From contig JAKAAS010000040.1 in the NCBI GenBank assembly GCA_021802225.1, positions 1 through 9,302 of the forward strand: a DNA stretch of 9,302 bases, read 5' to 3'. The stretch comes from Bacillota bacterium. GTDB taxonomy: Bacteria; Bacillota_E; Sulfobacillia; Sulfobacillales; Sulfobacillaceae. The first letter of the stretch is position 1. Each line of letters opens with the position of its first letter. The notes beneath the pieces were generated by a model, which was not told where the DNA came from, made no database searches, and saw nothing but the letters and a program-made list of their open reading frames with translations. Shown one piece after another: positions 1 through 7,553 of this stretch. Both the position numbers and the translations under genes were made by a program.

Positions 1-58
1 AAGAAAGCGAGGACGTATACACATTCAGATTCCTTTGGCCGTAGCCAGTGGTTTAAGC

Positions 59-73
59 CTGTATCTGATACAG
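59..73. repeat. 7-bp inverted repeat, 1-base spacer
   Basis: CTGTATC (59-65), T, GATACAG (67-73), fully complementary arms. The compact dyad has operator shape and sits 11 bases before the possible element end at 85. Whatever gene it may serve would lie left of the window. Nothing else can be assigned in bases 1-58. Confidence 0.35.
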
Positions 74-84
74 TGATTATATAG

Positions 85-153
85 TGGACCCAGAAATTCA
101 GACAATCTGGGAGGTGTTTTTGGATAAATTTGACTAAAACCCCGAAATGTCCA
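85..153. mobile_element. Possible 69-bp remnant with TGGAC/GTCCA ends
   Basis: The stretch opens with TGGACCCAGAAATTCAGAC and closes with GTCCA; read inward from the right it begins TGGACATTTCGGGGTTTTAG. Ends that begin TGGACCC followed by an A-rich, CAGAC-like block recall terminal repeats of some IS3-family elements, and the two ends could be what is left after internal deletion. Only five terminal bases match exactly, no transposase fragment is seen, and no target duplication is clear. Low-confidence reading based on resemblance alone. Confidence 0.2.
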
Positions 154-154
154 T

Positions 155-176
155 GTGAGTGGTCACGACCACTCAC
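155..176. repeat. 22-base near-perfect palindrome downstream of narI
   Basis: Arms GTGAGTGGTC (155-164) and GACCACTCAC (167-176), fully complementary, with a 2-base centre. As RNA on the minus strand it would form a stem of about 9 pairs with a tetraloop, so it may mark the 3' end of the nar transcript. The required U-run is missing: only a TTTT about 20 bases further on is seen. A dyad DNA-binding site is the other reading. An overlapping shorter dyad, ACTCA-C-TGAGT, covers 171-181. Confidence 0.4.
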
Positions 177-414
177 TGAGTGACAACCCGAACAATTCCT
201 GGTTCCATTCGAAGAGAATGTTCAAATAGGAGCCATAAAGGACGTTTTTGCCGAACCCCTCGAGGTGGAATTCGCAATACAAAACGTTGTTGCCGACCCC
301 GACAGACATCTGAGCTGTGACCGTATTCCAAGGGACTGAGCTCGTATTCCAACTTTGGGTTCCAATGATATACACACCCGAATTTCGATGAAACGCCAGC
401 ATCACGGCCCCCAC
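163..414 (-). CDS. Unrecognised 83-codon frame directly behind narI
   Basis: A minus-strand frame starting GTG at 412-414, four bases after the narI stop, and ending with TGA at 163-165 inside a long palindrome. An ATG at 400-402 is an alternative start. Neither has a convincing ribosome site. The product would be aromatic and Asn/Gly-rich with some internal similarity (SWNTSSVPWNTV; NNVLYCEFHLEGFGKNVLYG). No signal peptide, membrane segment or known motif is apparent. A second minus-strand frame is also open here (to 173, entering from narI), which weakens the case for coding. It may be a small hypothetical gene, a fragment left by rearrangement, or untranslated operon tail. Confidence 0.25.
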   Translation of the reverse strand: MGAVMLAFHRNSGVYIIGTQSWNTSSVPWNTVTAQMSVGVGNNVLYCEFHLEGFGKNVLYGSYLNILFEWNQELFGLSLSEWS

Positions 415-417
415 TCT

Positions 418-1110
418 TTATGAGGGGTGGCGCCGGTACTGTTGGCGCGATCGGTATTGAATAGGCGTTCTCCGCAAATACGCCAACGGCAAGCTCCAAA
501 TATGGACCAAGCGCGTAAATGGCAAGAGAGCAAATAGCAAAAAGGCCAAAATAATATGAATTTGAAACAACACCGGAACATGAGACATGAGTGCCACATC
601 AGGATGTAGCACTAACAACCCCCGCACCCATGGACCAATGGTGTGCCGATATCCATAGGGGCCGACCACATTGTTGTAAATAAGCGTCATACTGTCCCCG
701 AGACTCACGACAATAAACAAAAGAATGAGCGCGACTATGTCAGACACACTCGAATTCGTACGAATGCGGCGATTTCCGAGCCGACGAATGAGAAGGATGA
801 GTAATCCAATCCATGTTATGAGTCCTGCCATTCCACCCAAAATGTCGGCATTGGTATGATACATGTCGTGCGATATGCCGATGGCCTGGTACACTGACAC
901 CGGTATGAGAAGCCCCATAACATGACCCACAATAACCAGGAGCAGACCCCAATGAAACAGTTGGCTACCCCATCGCAGCTGTCGTTTTTCGAGTAATTCG
1001 CTGGACCGTGAGCCCCAGCTCATAGGGTTGAAGGCATACCGATATAGGCTTCCGACGATCAATACCGTCACGCTTAAATAGGGATAAATGAGCCACCAAA
1101 ATTGATTCAT
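418..1110 (-). CDS. narI: Respiratory nitrate reductase gamma subunit (cytochrome b)
   Basis: Integral membrane diheme cytochrome b that oxidises quinol and anchors NarGH. At 230 residues it has the short bacillus-type length and about five hydrophobic segments. The four heme ligands fit the family: H53 and H63 in FHWGLLLVIVGHVMG, H185 in QIHIILAF and H203 in TRLVHIWS, corresponding to E. coli H56, H66, H187 and H205. By analogy H53/H203 bind one heme and H63/H185 the other. The segments SSELLEKRQLRWGS and HTIGPWVRGLLVLHPD also match the family. ATG at 1108-1110 follows GGGAGG (1117-1122, 6-base spacing). It is the last recognised gene of the operon. The C-terminal tail is strongly basic (RSRQQYRRHPS), consistent with a cytoplasmic end. 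Confidence 0.96.
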   Translation of the reverse strand: MNQFWWLIYPYLSVTVLIVGSLYRYAFNPMSWGSRSSELLEKRQLRWGSQLFHWGLLLVIVGHVMGLLIPVSVYQAIGISHDMYHTNADILGGMAGLITWIGLLILLIRRLGNRRIRTNSSVSDIVALILLFIVVSLGDSMTLIYNNVVGPYGYRHTIGPWVRGLLVLHPDVALMSHVPVLFQIHIILAFLLFALLPFTRLVHIWSLPLAYLRRTPIQYRSRQQYRRHPS

Positions 1111-1124
1111 GACGTGCCTCCCGG

Positions 1125-1697
1125 TTAGAAGTATTCGATCGGATAGGGTAATTCCGTCAGGTCCGGCCGTTCTTTGGCACCGGAATCCACTGGATTCTCC
1201 GCCACACCCAGGACACGTCTTAGCAACGCGAACAGCGGGCGATAGGGGTGATGTTCCTCCAGTGTTTGCAGTATTTGCCCAGCCACTGTGGCAATCCGAG
1301 GGGCAAGGGTGCCGACTGCCTCTCCAGGCCCTATCGCTAAGAATTCAATCAATAACGGCAAATAGTCCGGTAGTTCACCGAAAGCCACCCCATATCCAGC
1401 ATCCGTCACCATTTGGCCAAGTTGTGCCAGGGCATTACCTCGCTCACGTGAGTCACCAAATTCATGTGCTGTAAGATACAAAGATCCCGACTCAACAAGG
1501 TCAAAGGACGCTACGTACATTTCTTCCAACTGAGAGAAGCCTGTTTGACGCCATCCGTCCAACACCGGCACGAGCGCTGGGCAGTACTCTACGGCAAGCG
1601 AATAACGCATCTCCCAGCGTTCCATAAATGTGGTCGTGCCCGGGTAATCCAGGAATCCCGCGATTAATTTTAAACTCAACTGTTCTTGTCCTGTCAT
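1125..1697 (-). CDS. narJ: Nitrate reductase assembly chaperone (delta subunit)
   Basis: Cytoplasmic, mostly helical chaperone of the TorD/NarJ family. It binds apo-NarG, promotes Mo-cofactor and FS0 insertion, and guides attachment of NarGH to NarI; it is not part of the final enzyme. At 190 residues it is near the size of B. subtilis NarJ. Seen: the family block SLYLTAHEFGDSRERGNAL (about residues 92-110), then GELPDYLPLLIEFLA (about 126-140), and a short C-terminus ending in PYPIEYF. ATG at 1695-1697 overlaps the narH stop as ATGA and is preceded by GAGGAGA (1705-1711, 7-base spacing), so it is likely coupled to narH. The stop is 14 bases before narI. Confidence 0.95.
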   Translation of the reverse strand: MTGQEQLSLKLIAGFLDYPGTTTFMERWEMRYSLAVEYCPALVPVLDGWRQTGFSQLEEMYVASFDLVESGSLYLTAHEFGDSRERGNALAQLGQMVTDAGYGVAFGELPDYLPLLIEFLAIGPGEAVGTLAPRIATVAGQILQTLEEHHPYRPLFALLRRVLGVAENPVDSGAKERPDLTELPYPIEYF

Positions 1698-3202
1698 GGG
1701 TTTGTCTCCTCAGAGGCTATCCGGAGATGAAGTGGGGAGACAATACCTTCTGGTGGCGCGATTTCTTCCAGACTGCAGGCTCCCTGCATATACTCGAGAT
1801 TCTCGTCAAGATTGCGATTACCTGTCGGAATTACATAACGATCCTGGTATTTGGCCACCCCCAGCATTCGCACCATATCTGTTACCTGTGTCACGGACAG
1901 CCCTGCTTCCCGTAAAAGCCGACTGGATTCCAAGTTTCCCCCTACCGTCTTTTCGCGCATCGTGGCGCGTATCGCCATGAGCTTTAACAAAGCCAGGCGT
2001 ACGGGCTGCACATCACCCGCGGTAAGAATGGATGCCAAGTATTCCATGGGGATCCGCATTTCGTCCACCGCCGTGAGATATCCGTCGGCATTGAGCTGCT
2101 CTTCATTCGCTAGGTGGTTCATCATTGGGCTCAATGGGGGCACGTACCATACCATGGGTAAGGTCCGATATTCTGGGTGCAAAGGCAAGGCAATCCGCCA
2201 TTCTACTGCCATTTTGTACACCGGAGACCGTTGCGCACCCTCAATCCACGCCTCCGAGATTCCGGATTTCCGCGCTTCATCAATCACTGCCGGATCATAG
2301 GGATTTAAAAAGATCTTCAATTGCCAATGATAGAGTTCCTGCGGATTGGTCACCGACGCGGCTTCCCTCACGCGGTCCGCATCGTATAGTACCGGGCCCA
2401 AGTAGCGGATCCGTCCAACGCAGGTTTCCGAACACACGGTAGGCAGCCCCGCTTCAATGCGGGGGTAACAAAAGGTACACTTTTCGGCTTTGTGCGTGTT
2501 CCAATTAAAGTACACTTTTTTATAGGGGCAGGCACTGACACAAAACCGCCAGCCCCGACAGGCTTCTTGGTCCACGAGCACAATTCCGTCTTCTTCACGT
2601 TTATAGATGGCTCCCGAAGGACAGGCCGCGACGCAGGCCGGATTGAGGCAGTGTTCACAAATTCGGGGCAAATACATCATAAATGTCTGCTCATATTCGA
2701 AGGCTATGTGGGCTTCCATATCTCGCAAATTGGGGTCGCGAGACGCCATTTCGGGTCCGCCGGCTAAGTCATCATTCCAGTTGGAGCCCCAAACTGGCTT
2801 CTCCATCACTTCGCCAGTCAATAGGGAATAAGGACGGGCCACCGGCTGGTGGGTCCGCCGTGGGCTATCCACTAACGTGTGATAATTGTAGGTCCATGGT
2901 TCGTAGTAATCATCAATTAGGGGCAAATCCGGATTATAAAAGATCTGCGCAAGTTTCGTGATCGCTCCGCCAGCCCGTAGCTTCAATTTGCCGTGATCCA
3001 ACGCCCATCCTCCGCGATATCGCTCCTGATTTTCCCATTCTTGAGGATAACCAGAACCCGGGCGAGTTTCCACATTGTTGAACCACATGTATTCCGCTCC
3101 CGGGCGATTCGTCCAAGTATTCTTGCAGCTCACACTGCAGGTGTGGCACCCGATACACTTGTCCAAGTTCATCACCATTGCGATTTGGGCTTTAATCCTC
3201 AA
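1694..3202 (-). CDS. narH: Respiratory nitrate reductase beta subunit
   Basis: Iron-sulfur electron-transfer subunit that passes electrons from the NarI hemes to NarG; cytoplasmic face of the membrane. At 502 residues it is normal length. Four ferredoxin-type cysteine groups are complete: C16, C19, C22, C26; C182, C185, C190, C194; C215, C221, C225 with W218 replacing the fourth cysteine; and C242, C245, C257, C261. The CRGWRFC tryptophan is the hallmark of NarH and makes one centre [3Fe-4S] rather than [4Fe-4S]. Start is TTG at 3200-3202: MRIKAQIAMVMNLDKCIGCH matches the known NarH N-terminus, and a perfect AAAGGAGGT lies 8 bases upstream. The first 11 bases overlap the end of narG, so expression is probably coupled. 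The last four bases overlap narJ as ATGA. Confidence 0.97.
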   Translation of the reverse strand: MRIKAQIAMVMNLDKCIGCHTCSVSCKNTWTNRPGAEYMWFNNVETRPGSGYPQEWENQERYRGGWALDHGKLKLRAGGAITKLAQIFYNPDLPLIDDYYEPWTYNYHTLVDSPRRTHQPVARPYSLLTGEVMEKPVWGSNWNDDLAGGPEMASRDPNLRDMEAHIAFEYEQTFMMYLPRICEHCLNPACVAACPSGAIYKREEDGIVLVDQEACRGWRFCVSACPYKKVYFNWNTHKAEKCTFCYPRIEAGLPTVCSETCVGRIRYLGPVLYDADRVREAASVTNPQELYHWQLKIFLNPYDPAVIDEARKSGISEAWIEGAQRSPVYKMAVEWRIALPLHPEYRTLPMVWYVPPLSPMMNHLANEEQLNADGYLTAVDEMRIPMEYLASILTAGDVQPVRLALLKLMAIRATMREKTVGGNLESSRLLREAGLSVTQVTDMVRMLGVAKYQDRYVIPTGNRNLDENLEYMQGACSLEEIAPPEGIVSPLHLRIASEETNP

Positions 3203-6200
3203 GCCAATCGACCTCCTTTAACGGGCGAATCCAGGCCAGGACATCGCGTTGATGCCCAGTGGGCCCGTAATAATTGAATCCGTAACTTAATTGCGCATAA
3301 CCGCCAATCATGTGGGTATTTTTGGGCATGACGCGCGTGACGCTGTTATGAGTCCCTCCACGGTCTTGAATGATAGGACTTTTCGGAACGCCGATGGTGC
3401 GATCCTGGGCGTGATACATGAGGGCAATTCCTGGGGGTATGCGATGGGACACGACAGCACGGGCTGCAATAGCGCCATTGCGATTAAACACCTCGATCCA
3501 GTCATTATCTTGGATATGGATGGCAGAGGCGTCTTCCACGCTCATCCAGACGGTTTGCCCTCCCCGAAACAATGAGAGCATGCGTGGCGTATCGGCATAC
3601 GTTGAATGAATTCCCCACTTTTGATGGGGTGTTAAGTAACGCACCGTCACGGCCTGAGCTGTATCAAATTCTGGCGTCTGATCGGTCACCGCAAATGGGG
3701 GGTAGTGATTGGGTGGGCGATAGGTAGGCAACCCTTCCCCATAATCCAGCATGACTTCATGGTCTAGATAAAAGTGTTGACGCCCCGTAAGAGTTCGCCA
3801 CGGAATTTTATACTCGACGTTGGCGGTAAACGGAGAATATCGGCGACCTTCCCCTTCAAGTCCCGACCACACCGGTGCCGGCAAGGCTAAACGCGGTTGG
3901 ACTGACAAGTCGTCGAAATGATAACTGGTATCCTCCCGGCCGCGAATCGCCTCCATTAAGGCCAACCCTGTTGTCTCTTCCAACGCGCGCCACTCTTCGA
4001 CGGCTCGGCGCCCATTGGTGGCACCCGACCAGGTCAAAATCGCTTCGGCAGCCTGGCGTCCAAACCACAAGGCAGGTCGCCCTTGTCCCGGACCCGGACG
4101 TCTTGAAGGCCCGACGCGCTCTAATAGTTCTTTCACCGCCGCTTTACCCTCGATGCGAATTCCTTTGGTCACCAACCCCTTCTCCGCCAACGGACCCAAC
4201 GTGGTCATTTGGTCGAGTACATGCGCATAATCGCGGTGCACAAGAACCAAATCCGGCATCGTTTGACCCATGACCGGTGCACATTCCCCATGGCGCCAGT
4301 CGCGGACTTTCCCCTCCGGTTGTGCCATTTCGCCTAGGGTATCGTGCTGCAAAGGAGCCATGACCAAGTCGTCAACTTCCGGCAGATATTCTTGCGCCAT
4401 GCGGGAAAACGTGTCGGCTAACGTCCGAAACGCGTCCCAATCCGTCTTGGTCTCCCAAAGGGGATCCACCGCAGGATTAAAGGGATGGATAAAAGGATGC
4501 ATATCGGTGCTGCTAATATCATGTTTTTCGTACCACGTGGCGGCGGGCAAGACAATGTCCGCATAGAGGCCACTGGATGTCATGCGAAAATCCATATCAA
4601 TCAAGAGATCGACTTTGCCTTCCGGAATATCGGAGGGCAACTCAATGCTATCCGGATCCCAGGACCCTTGCGCATTGCCCAAGACGTGGCCTGTGGCCCC
4701 TAACATGTGCTTAAGAAAATATTCGTGCCCTTTTCCGCTCGCCCCCAATAAATTCGAACGCCAGACAAAGAACACCCGAGGGAAATTCCGCAGATCATCA
4801 GGATGTTCAATGGCCCAGTGTAGTCGACCATCTACCAAGCAATCGGCTGCGTAGCGGGCGATCTCGGAGGCAGTTTGGGCTCCTTGGGCCCGCGCCTCTT
4901 TAACCACGGCCAACGAATTTTCCGTCCATTGAGGATAGGACGGCAGCCAACCGAGACGTACCGCAAGGGCATTCATATCGGCGGGATGCATCTCCCGGAA
5001 CCGGCCTGACGAGGGGATACCCTGTAAAGGCGGTGCTACTTCTTCATAGCGAAATTGATCGGTCGCGAAATAAAAATAGGAAGTACCTTGGGACTGACGG
5101 GGTGGTCGCGTCCAGTCGAGAGCAAACGCCAACATTGTCCATCCCTCTAAAGGACGCACTTTTTCTTGCCCCACATAATGCGCCCAACCACCACCATTGA
5201 CCCCTTGACTTCCCGTCAGCAGCACGAGATTGATAATCGCCCGATAAATCAAGTCGCTGTGATACCAATGGTTCGTGCCCGCGCCCAGGGCAATCATGGA
5301 ACGTCCACCGGTCTTGGCGGCATTTTCCGCGAATTCTCGTGCCACCCGGATGGCTAGGTGCCGATCCACGCCCGTGATGCCTTCTTGCCATGCGGGGGTA
5401 TAAGGGCGCAGGTCGTCATAATCCACCGGGTAGTCTCCTGAGAGTCCGCGACCGACACCCATATGGGCCATCATCAAATCATAGACAGTGGTGACCCAAA
5501 GGCTCTGGCCGCTGGATCCCGTGATTTTCTTGACGGGCACGCCACGCCTAAGCGGTTCTTTGGCGTTGGAATCGAAGTTCGGGAAGTCTGCTAAAATGAC
5601 AGCATCCGGATCTTCCATGAAACTTAACAAAGGTTCAATGGGGGTCCCCATGGGACTTTTTAGATCGAGGTTCCACTGGGCTTGCCCATCCCACCGGTAC
5701 CCAAGACTGCCGTTGGGAATCTGGGGGCCCCCACTGAGGACGTCCCAAACTGCGGTCTTCCATACCCCGTGGTTGATTCCGGAACTCACGTCGTCCGCAT
5801 TCACAAAGCGATCCGATACCCACTGTCCTCCATGTTCGACCATGGTGACGAGAAATGGAAGATCAGTATACGTTTTCGCATAGGATAGGAAGTAGGAGGT
5901 AGGATGGTCGACGTAAAATTCTTTGAGAATCACGTGAGTCATCGCCATCGCTAAGGCGGCATCGGTGCCAGCCTTGGCCGGCAGCCACACGTCGGCGAAT
6001 TTGATATACTCCGCATAGTCCGGGCTAACTCCTACGACTTTGGTTCCATGATACCGGGCTTCGACCATAAAATGTGCGTCGGGAGTGCGAGTCATCGGTA
6101 AGTTCGTTCCCCAAATAATAAAGTATCCCGCGTTATACCAATCGGCGCTCTCCGGCACATCGGTCTGTTCTCCCCAAATTTGCGGAGACGCCGGGGGAAG

Positions 6201-6917
6201 GTCCGCGTACCAATCATAAAAACTGACCATAGTGCCTCCGATTAGAGATAAAAATCGGGACCCTGCTGCATAACTGACCTGCGACATAGCCGGGATGGGA
6301 CTAAATCCTGCCACGCGGTCAGGGCCATAGTGCTCAATCGTATCCAACATCGCCGCCGCAATCAGTTCACTCACTTCATTCCAACTGGCTCGCAAAAATC
6401 CCCCCTTGCCACGCACTTGTTGATAGGCCGCTCGCCGCATCGGATCCTCCATGATTTGACGCCAAGCCCGAAGCGGATTCGGCTGTTCTTTCCGCACTTC
6501 ACGCCACAAACGCAATAGGTTCGCACGAACATACGGGTACTTGACTCGACCTGGACTATATAGGTACCACGAATAGGCGGCACCACGAGGACAGCCGCGT
6601 GGTTCGTATTCGGGGACATCGTCGCCGAGCGAGGGATAGTCTGTCTGTTGAGTTTCCCACGTCACGATGCCATCTTTCACATAAATTTTCCAGCTGCATG
6701 ACCCCGTGCAGTTCACTCCATGAGTCGAGCGGACTTCCCGATCATGCTGCCATCGACCACGATAGATGTCTTCCCAATCGCGGCTCCGAACATTTTCTTC
6801 CGTCGATCCCTGATTAATGCGATCTCCGCGTTTAAGATAGTCTAGCGCGCGCAACAATGGGTTCAATTTAACAGCCACCCCTTTTCCCGTCCTTTCCGAT
6901 CTGGTGCTGGTGGTCAT
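3192..6917 (-). CDS. narG: Respiratory nitrate reductase alpha subunit
   Basis: Catalytic subunit of the membrane-bound, cytoplasm-facing quinol:nitrate oxidoreductase; it reduces nitrate to nitrite at a Mo-bis-molybdopterin guanine dinucleotide centre. The open frame is 1241 residues; B. subtilis and E. coli NarG have about 1230-1250. FS0 ligands are H66, C70, C74 and C109 in the H-x3-C-x3-C-x34-C pattern of NarG. The block YDWYADLPPASPQIWGEQTD holds D239, which falls where E. coli Asp222, the Mo ligand, would be. The Mo-cofactor and C-terminal blocks LTGRQHFYLDHEVM, RGGTHNS and YGFNYYGPTGHQRD are intact. No usable Tat signal is present, as expected. The ATG at 6917 has no ribosome site and adds about 13-17 residues over known NarG proteins; GTG at 6876-6878 or TTG at 6864-6866 (NPLLRALDYLKRGD, like E. 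coli SKFLDRFRYFKQKG) is the likelier start. The stop lies inside the first codons of narH, an 11-base overlap. Confidence 0.97.
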   Translation of the reverse strand: MTTSTRSERTGKGVAVKLNPLLRALDYLKRGDRINQGSTEENVRSRDWEDIYRGRWQHDREVRSTHGVNCTGSCSWKIYVKDGIVTWETQQTDYPSLGDDVPEYEPRGCPRGAAYSWYLYSPGRVKYPYVRANLLRLWREVRKEQPNPLRAWRQIMEDPMRRAAYQQVRGKGGFLRASWNEVSELIAAAMLDTIEHYGPDRVAGFSPIPAMSQVSYAAGSRFLSLIGGTMVSFYDWYADLPPASPQIWGEQTDVPESADWYNAGYFIIWGTNLPMTRTPDAHFMVEARYHGTKVVGVSPDYAEYIKFADVWLPAKAGTDAALAMAMTHVILKEFYVDHPTSYFLSYAKTYTDLPFLVTMVEHGGQWVSDRFVNADDVSSGINHGVWKTAVWDVLSGGPQIPNGSLGYRWDGQAQWNLDLKSPMGTPIEPLLSFMEDPDAVILADFPNFDSNAKEPLRRGVPVKKITGSSGQSLWVTTVYDLMMAHMGVGRGLSGDYPVDYDDLRPYTPAWQEGITGVDRHLAIRVAREFAENAAKTGGRSMIALGAGTNHWYHSDLIYRAIINLVLLTGSQGVNGGGWAHYVGQEKVRPLEGWTMLAFALDWTRPPRQSQGTSYFYFATDQFRYEEVAPPLQGIPSSGRFREMHPADMNALAVRLGWLPSYPQWTENSLAVVKEARAQGAQTASEIARYAADCLVDGRLHWAIEHPDDLRNFPRVFFVWRSNLLGASGKGHEYFLKHMLGATGHVLGNAQGSWDPDSIELPSDIPEGKVDLLIDMDFRMTSSGLYADIVLPAATWYEKHDISSTDMHPFIHPFNPAVDPLWETKTDWDAFRTLADTFSRMAQEYLPEVDDLVMAPLQHDTLGEMAQPEGKVRDWRHGECAPVMGQTMPDLVLVHRDYAHVLDQMTTLGPLAEKGLVTKGIRIEGKAAVKELLERVGPSRRPGPGQGRPALWFGRQAAEAILTWSGATNGRRAVEEWRALEETTGLALMEAIRGREDTSYHFDDLSVQPRLALPAPVWSGLEGEGRRYSPFTANVEYKIPWRTLTGRQHFYLDHEVMLDYGEGLPTYRPPNHYPPFAVTDQTPEFDTAQAVTVRYLTPHQKWGIHSTYADTPRMLSLFRGGQTVWMSVEDASAIHIQDNDWIEVFNRNGAIAARAVVSHRIPPGIALMYHAQDRTIGVPKSPIIQDRGGTHNSVTRVMPKNTHMIGGYAQLSYGFNYYGPTGHQRDVLAWIRPLKEVDWLED
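3211..3219 (-). promoter_or_regulatory. Ribosome binding site of narH, inside narG
   Basis: AAAGGAGGT on the minus strand, 8 bases before the TTG start of narH. It lies inside the narG codons for the conserved C-terminal residues KEVDWLED (AAG GAG GTC supply the core), so the same bases serve as protein code and ribosome site. The strength of the site offsets the weak TTG start and fixes it as real. Confidence 0.85.
6875..6895 (-). promoter_or_regulatory. Ribosome-site region favouring an internal narG start
   Basis: On the minus strand this purine-rich stretch holds GGAAAGGA about 11 bases before the GTG at 6876-6878, and AAAAGGGGTGG with 8 bases to the TTG at 6864-6866. The upstream ATG at 6915-6917 has no such site. 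Together with the fit to known NarG N-termini, this argues that translation starts at 6878 or 6866. Choosing between those two is not possible by eye. Confidence 0.45.
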
Positions 6918-6939
6918 GGCTTCGGATCATATTGGCCGC

Positions 6940-6998
6940 CCACCGTGTGAAACGCTGAGTGGGGACCCACCGTGGAGAAAGTCTGCCCTCTCCACCGT
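6940..6998 (-). promoter_or_regulatory. Structured, repeat-bearing leader upstream of narG
   Basis: The plus-strand heptamer CCACCGT occurs three times (6940-6946, 6967-6973, 6992-6998), with starts 27 and 25 bases apart. The first two extend to the identical nonamer CCCACCGTG. An inverted repeat, GTGGAGA (6972-6978) and TCTCCAC (6989-6995) with a 10-base loop, and a smaller one, GTGGG (6959-6963) and CCCAC (6966-6970), would fold in the narG leader RNA and are mutually exclusive because they share bases near 6966-6973 with the repeats. This could be a regulator array, an RNA switch-like structure or chance in a G/C-rich patch. No good -35/-10 pair was found close by. Confidence 0.3.
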
Positions 6999-7115
6999 AT
7001 TTGTGGCCACGACAATCACATGGTTGATTTGGTCTTTATCCGCGGTTGCCCCGATTTGCACAGGAACATCTGCGGGAACCGAAGCACAGTCCCAGAATGA
7101 TTGGTCAACAAGTCT

Positions 7116-7134
7116 TTTCGATTCTCAATCGAAA
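7116..7134. repeat. Perfect 8-bp inverted repeat, 3-base spacer
   Basis: TTTCGATT (7116-7123), spacer CTC, then AATCGAAA (7127-7134). It lies about 200 bases upstream of narG, at the point where the coding-like frame changes in the hhe-narG gap. The shape suits a dimeric repressor or activator site, but it is not the FNR consensus TTGAT-N4-ATCAA and I do not recognise it. Chance occurrence is possible. Confidence 0.35.
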
Positions 7135-7553
7135 CCGAGAGAAAACCGGCGGGATTGATGTGTGATCCGTCATTACTGATGGCTCCTTCCTCTAAAACAA
7201 TCGCAGTGGATCTGATACCGCGTGAGCGTTGTGGTTTCCCAGCCAACTCCTCCAAGCGTCACGACGTTTTATCACGGTTCAATCCGGTGACATGACGAGA
7301 CTGAGAATATCGGAAATAATTGGCCTGGAAAAATCCGACGATTTCTGTGGTGACATCCATTTCACTATCCTGCGCGAATTCACTCGCCCAGGATGCGGCC
7401 TTAGCAGAATCGACTATTTGAATCATGAGGCTTCCGGGCCGCTCTTGCCTCGCGAAGCTGGTCACATCATACTTTTGTATGCGACGTTGACGACCAATCG
7501 TGTCAGGTCGGATACGTCCGCCGAAACCTGCCCCCGTAACGATTGTGGCGGTA

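Noticed and set aside
215..222. Other dense stretches of overlapping short ORFs opposite the nar genes
   Set aside because: Throughout narGHJI, narK and the flanks these antisense frames follow from codon bias of the real genes; none has a ribosome site plus recognisable protein.
173..499. Minus-strand 108-codon frame starting inside narI
   Set aside because: It begins within the well-supported narI gene in another frame, has no ribosome site, and its product (Arg/Pro-rich second half) looks like a shadow.
7003..7010. GTGGCCAC palindrome with a nearby TGTGA, CRP/FNR-like
   Set aside because: The halves do not fit the TGTGA-N6-TCACA spacing, and an 8-base GC-rich palindrome is expected by chance.
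7081..7115. Possible promoter with -35 TTGACC on the minus strand
   Set aside because: No acceptable -10 hexamer lies 16-18 bases downstream (the sequence there is TGCTTC or similar).
7155..7168. TTGAT-like half site resembling an FNR box
   Set aside because: The second half reads ATCC at the wrong spacing instead of ATCAA after four bases, so it does not meet the FNR consensus.
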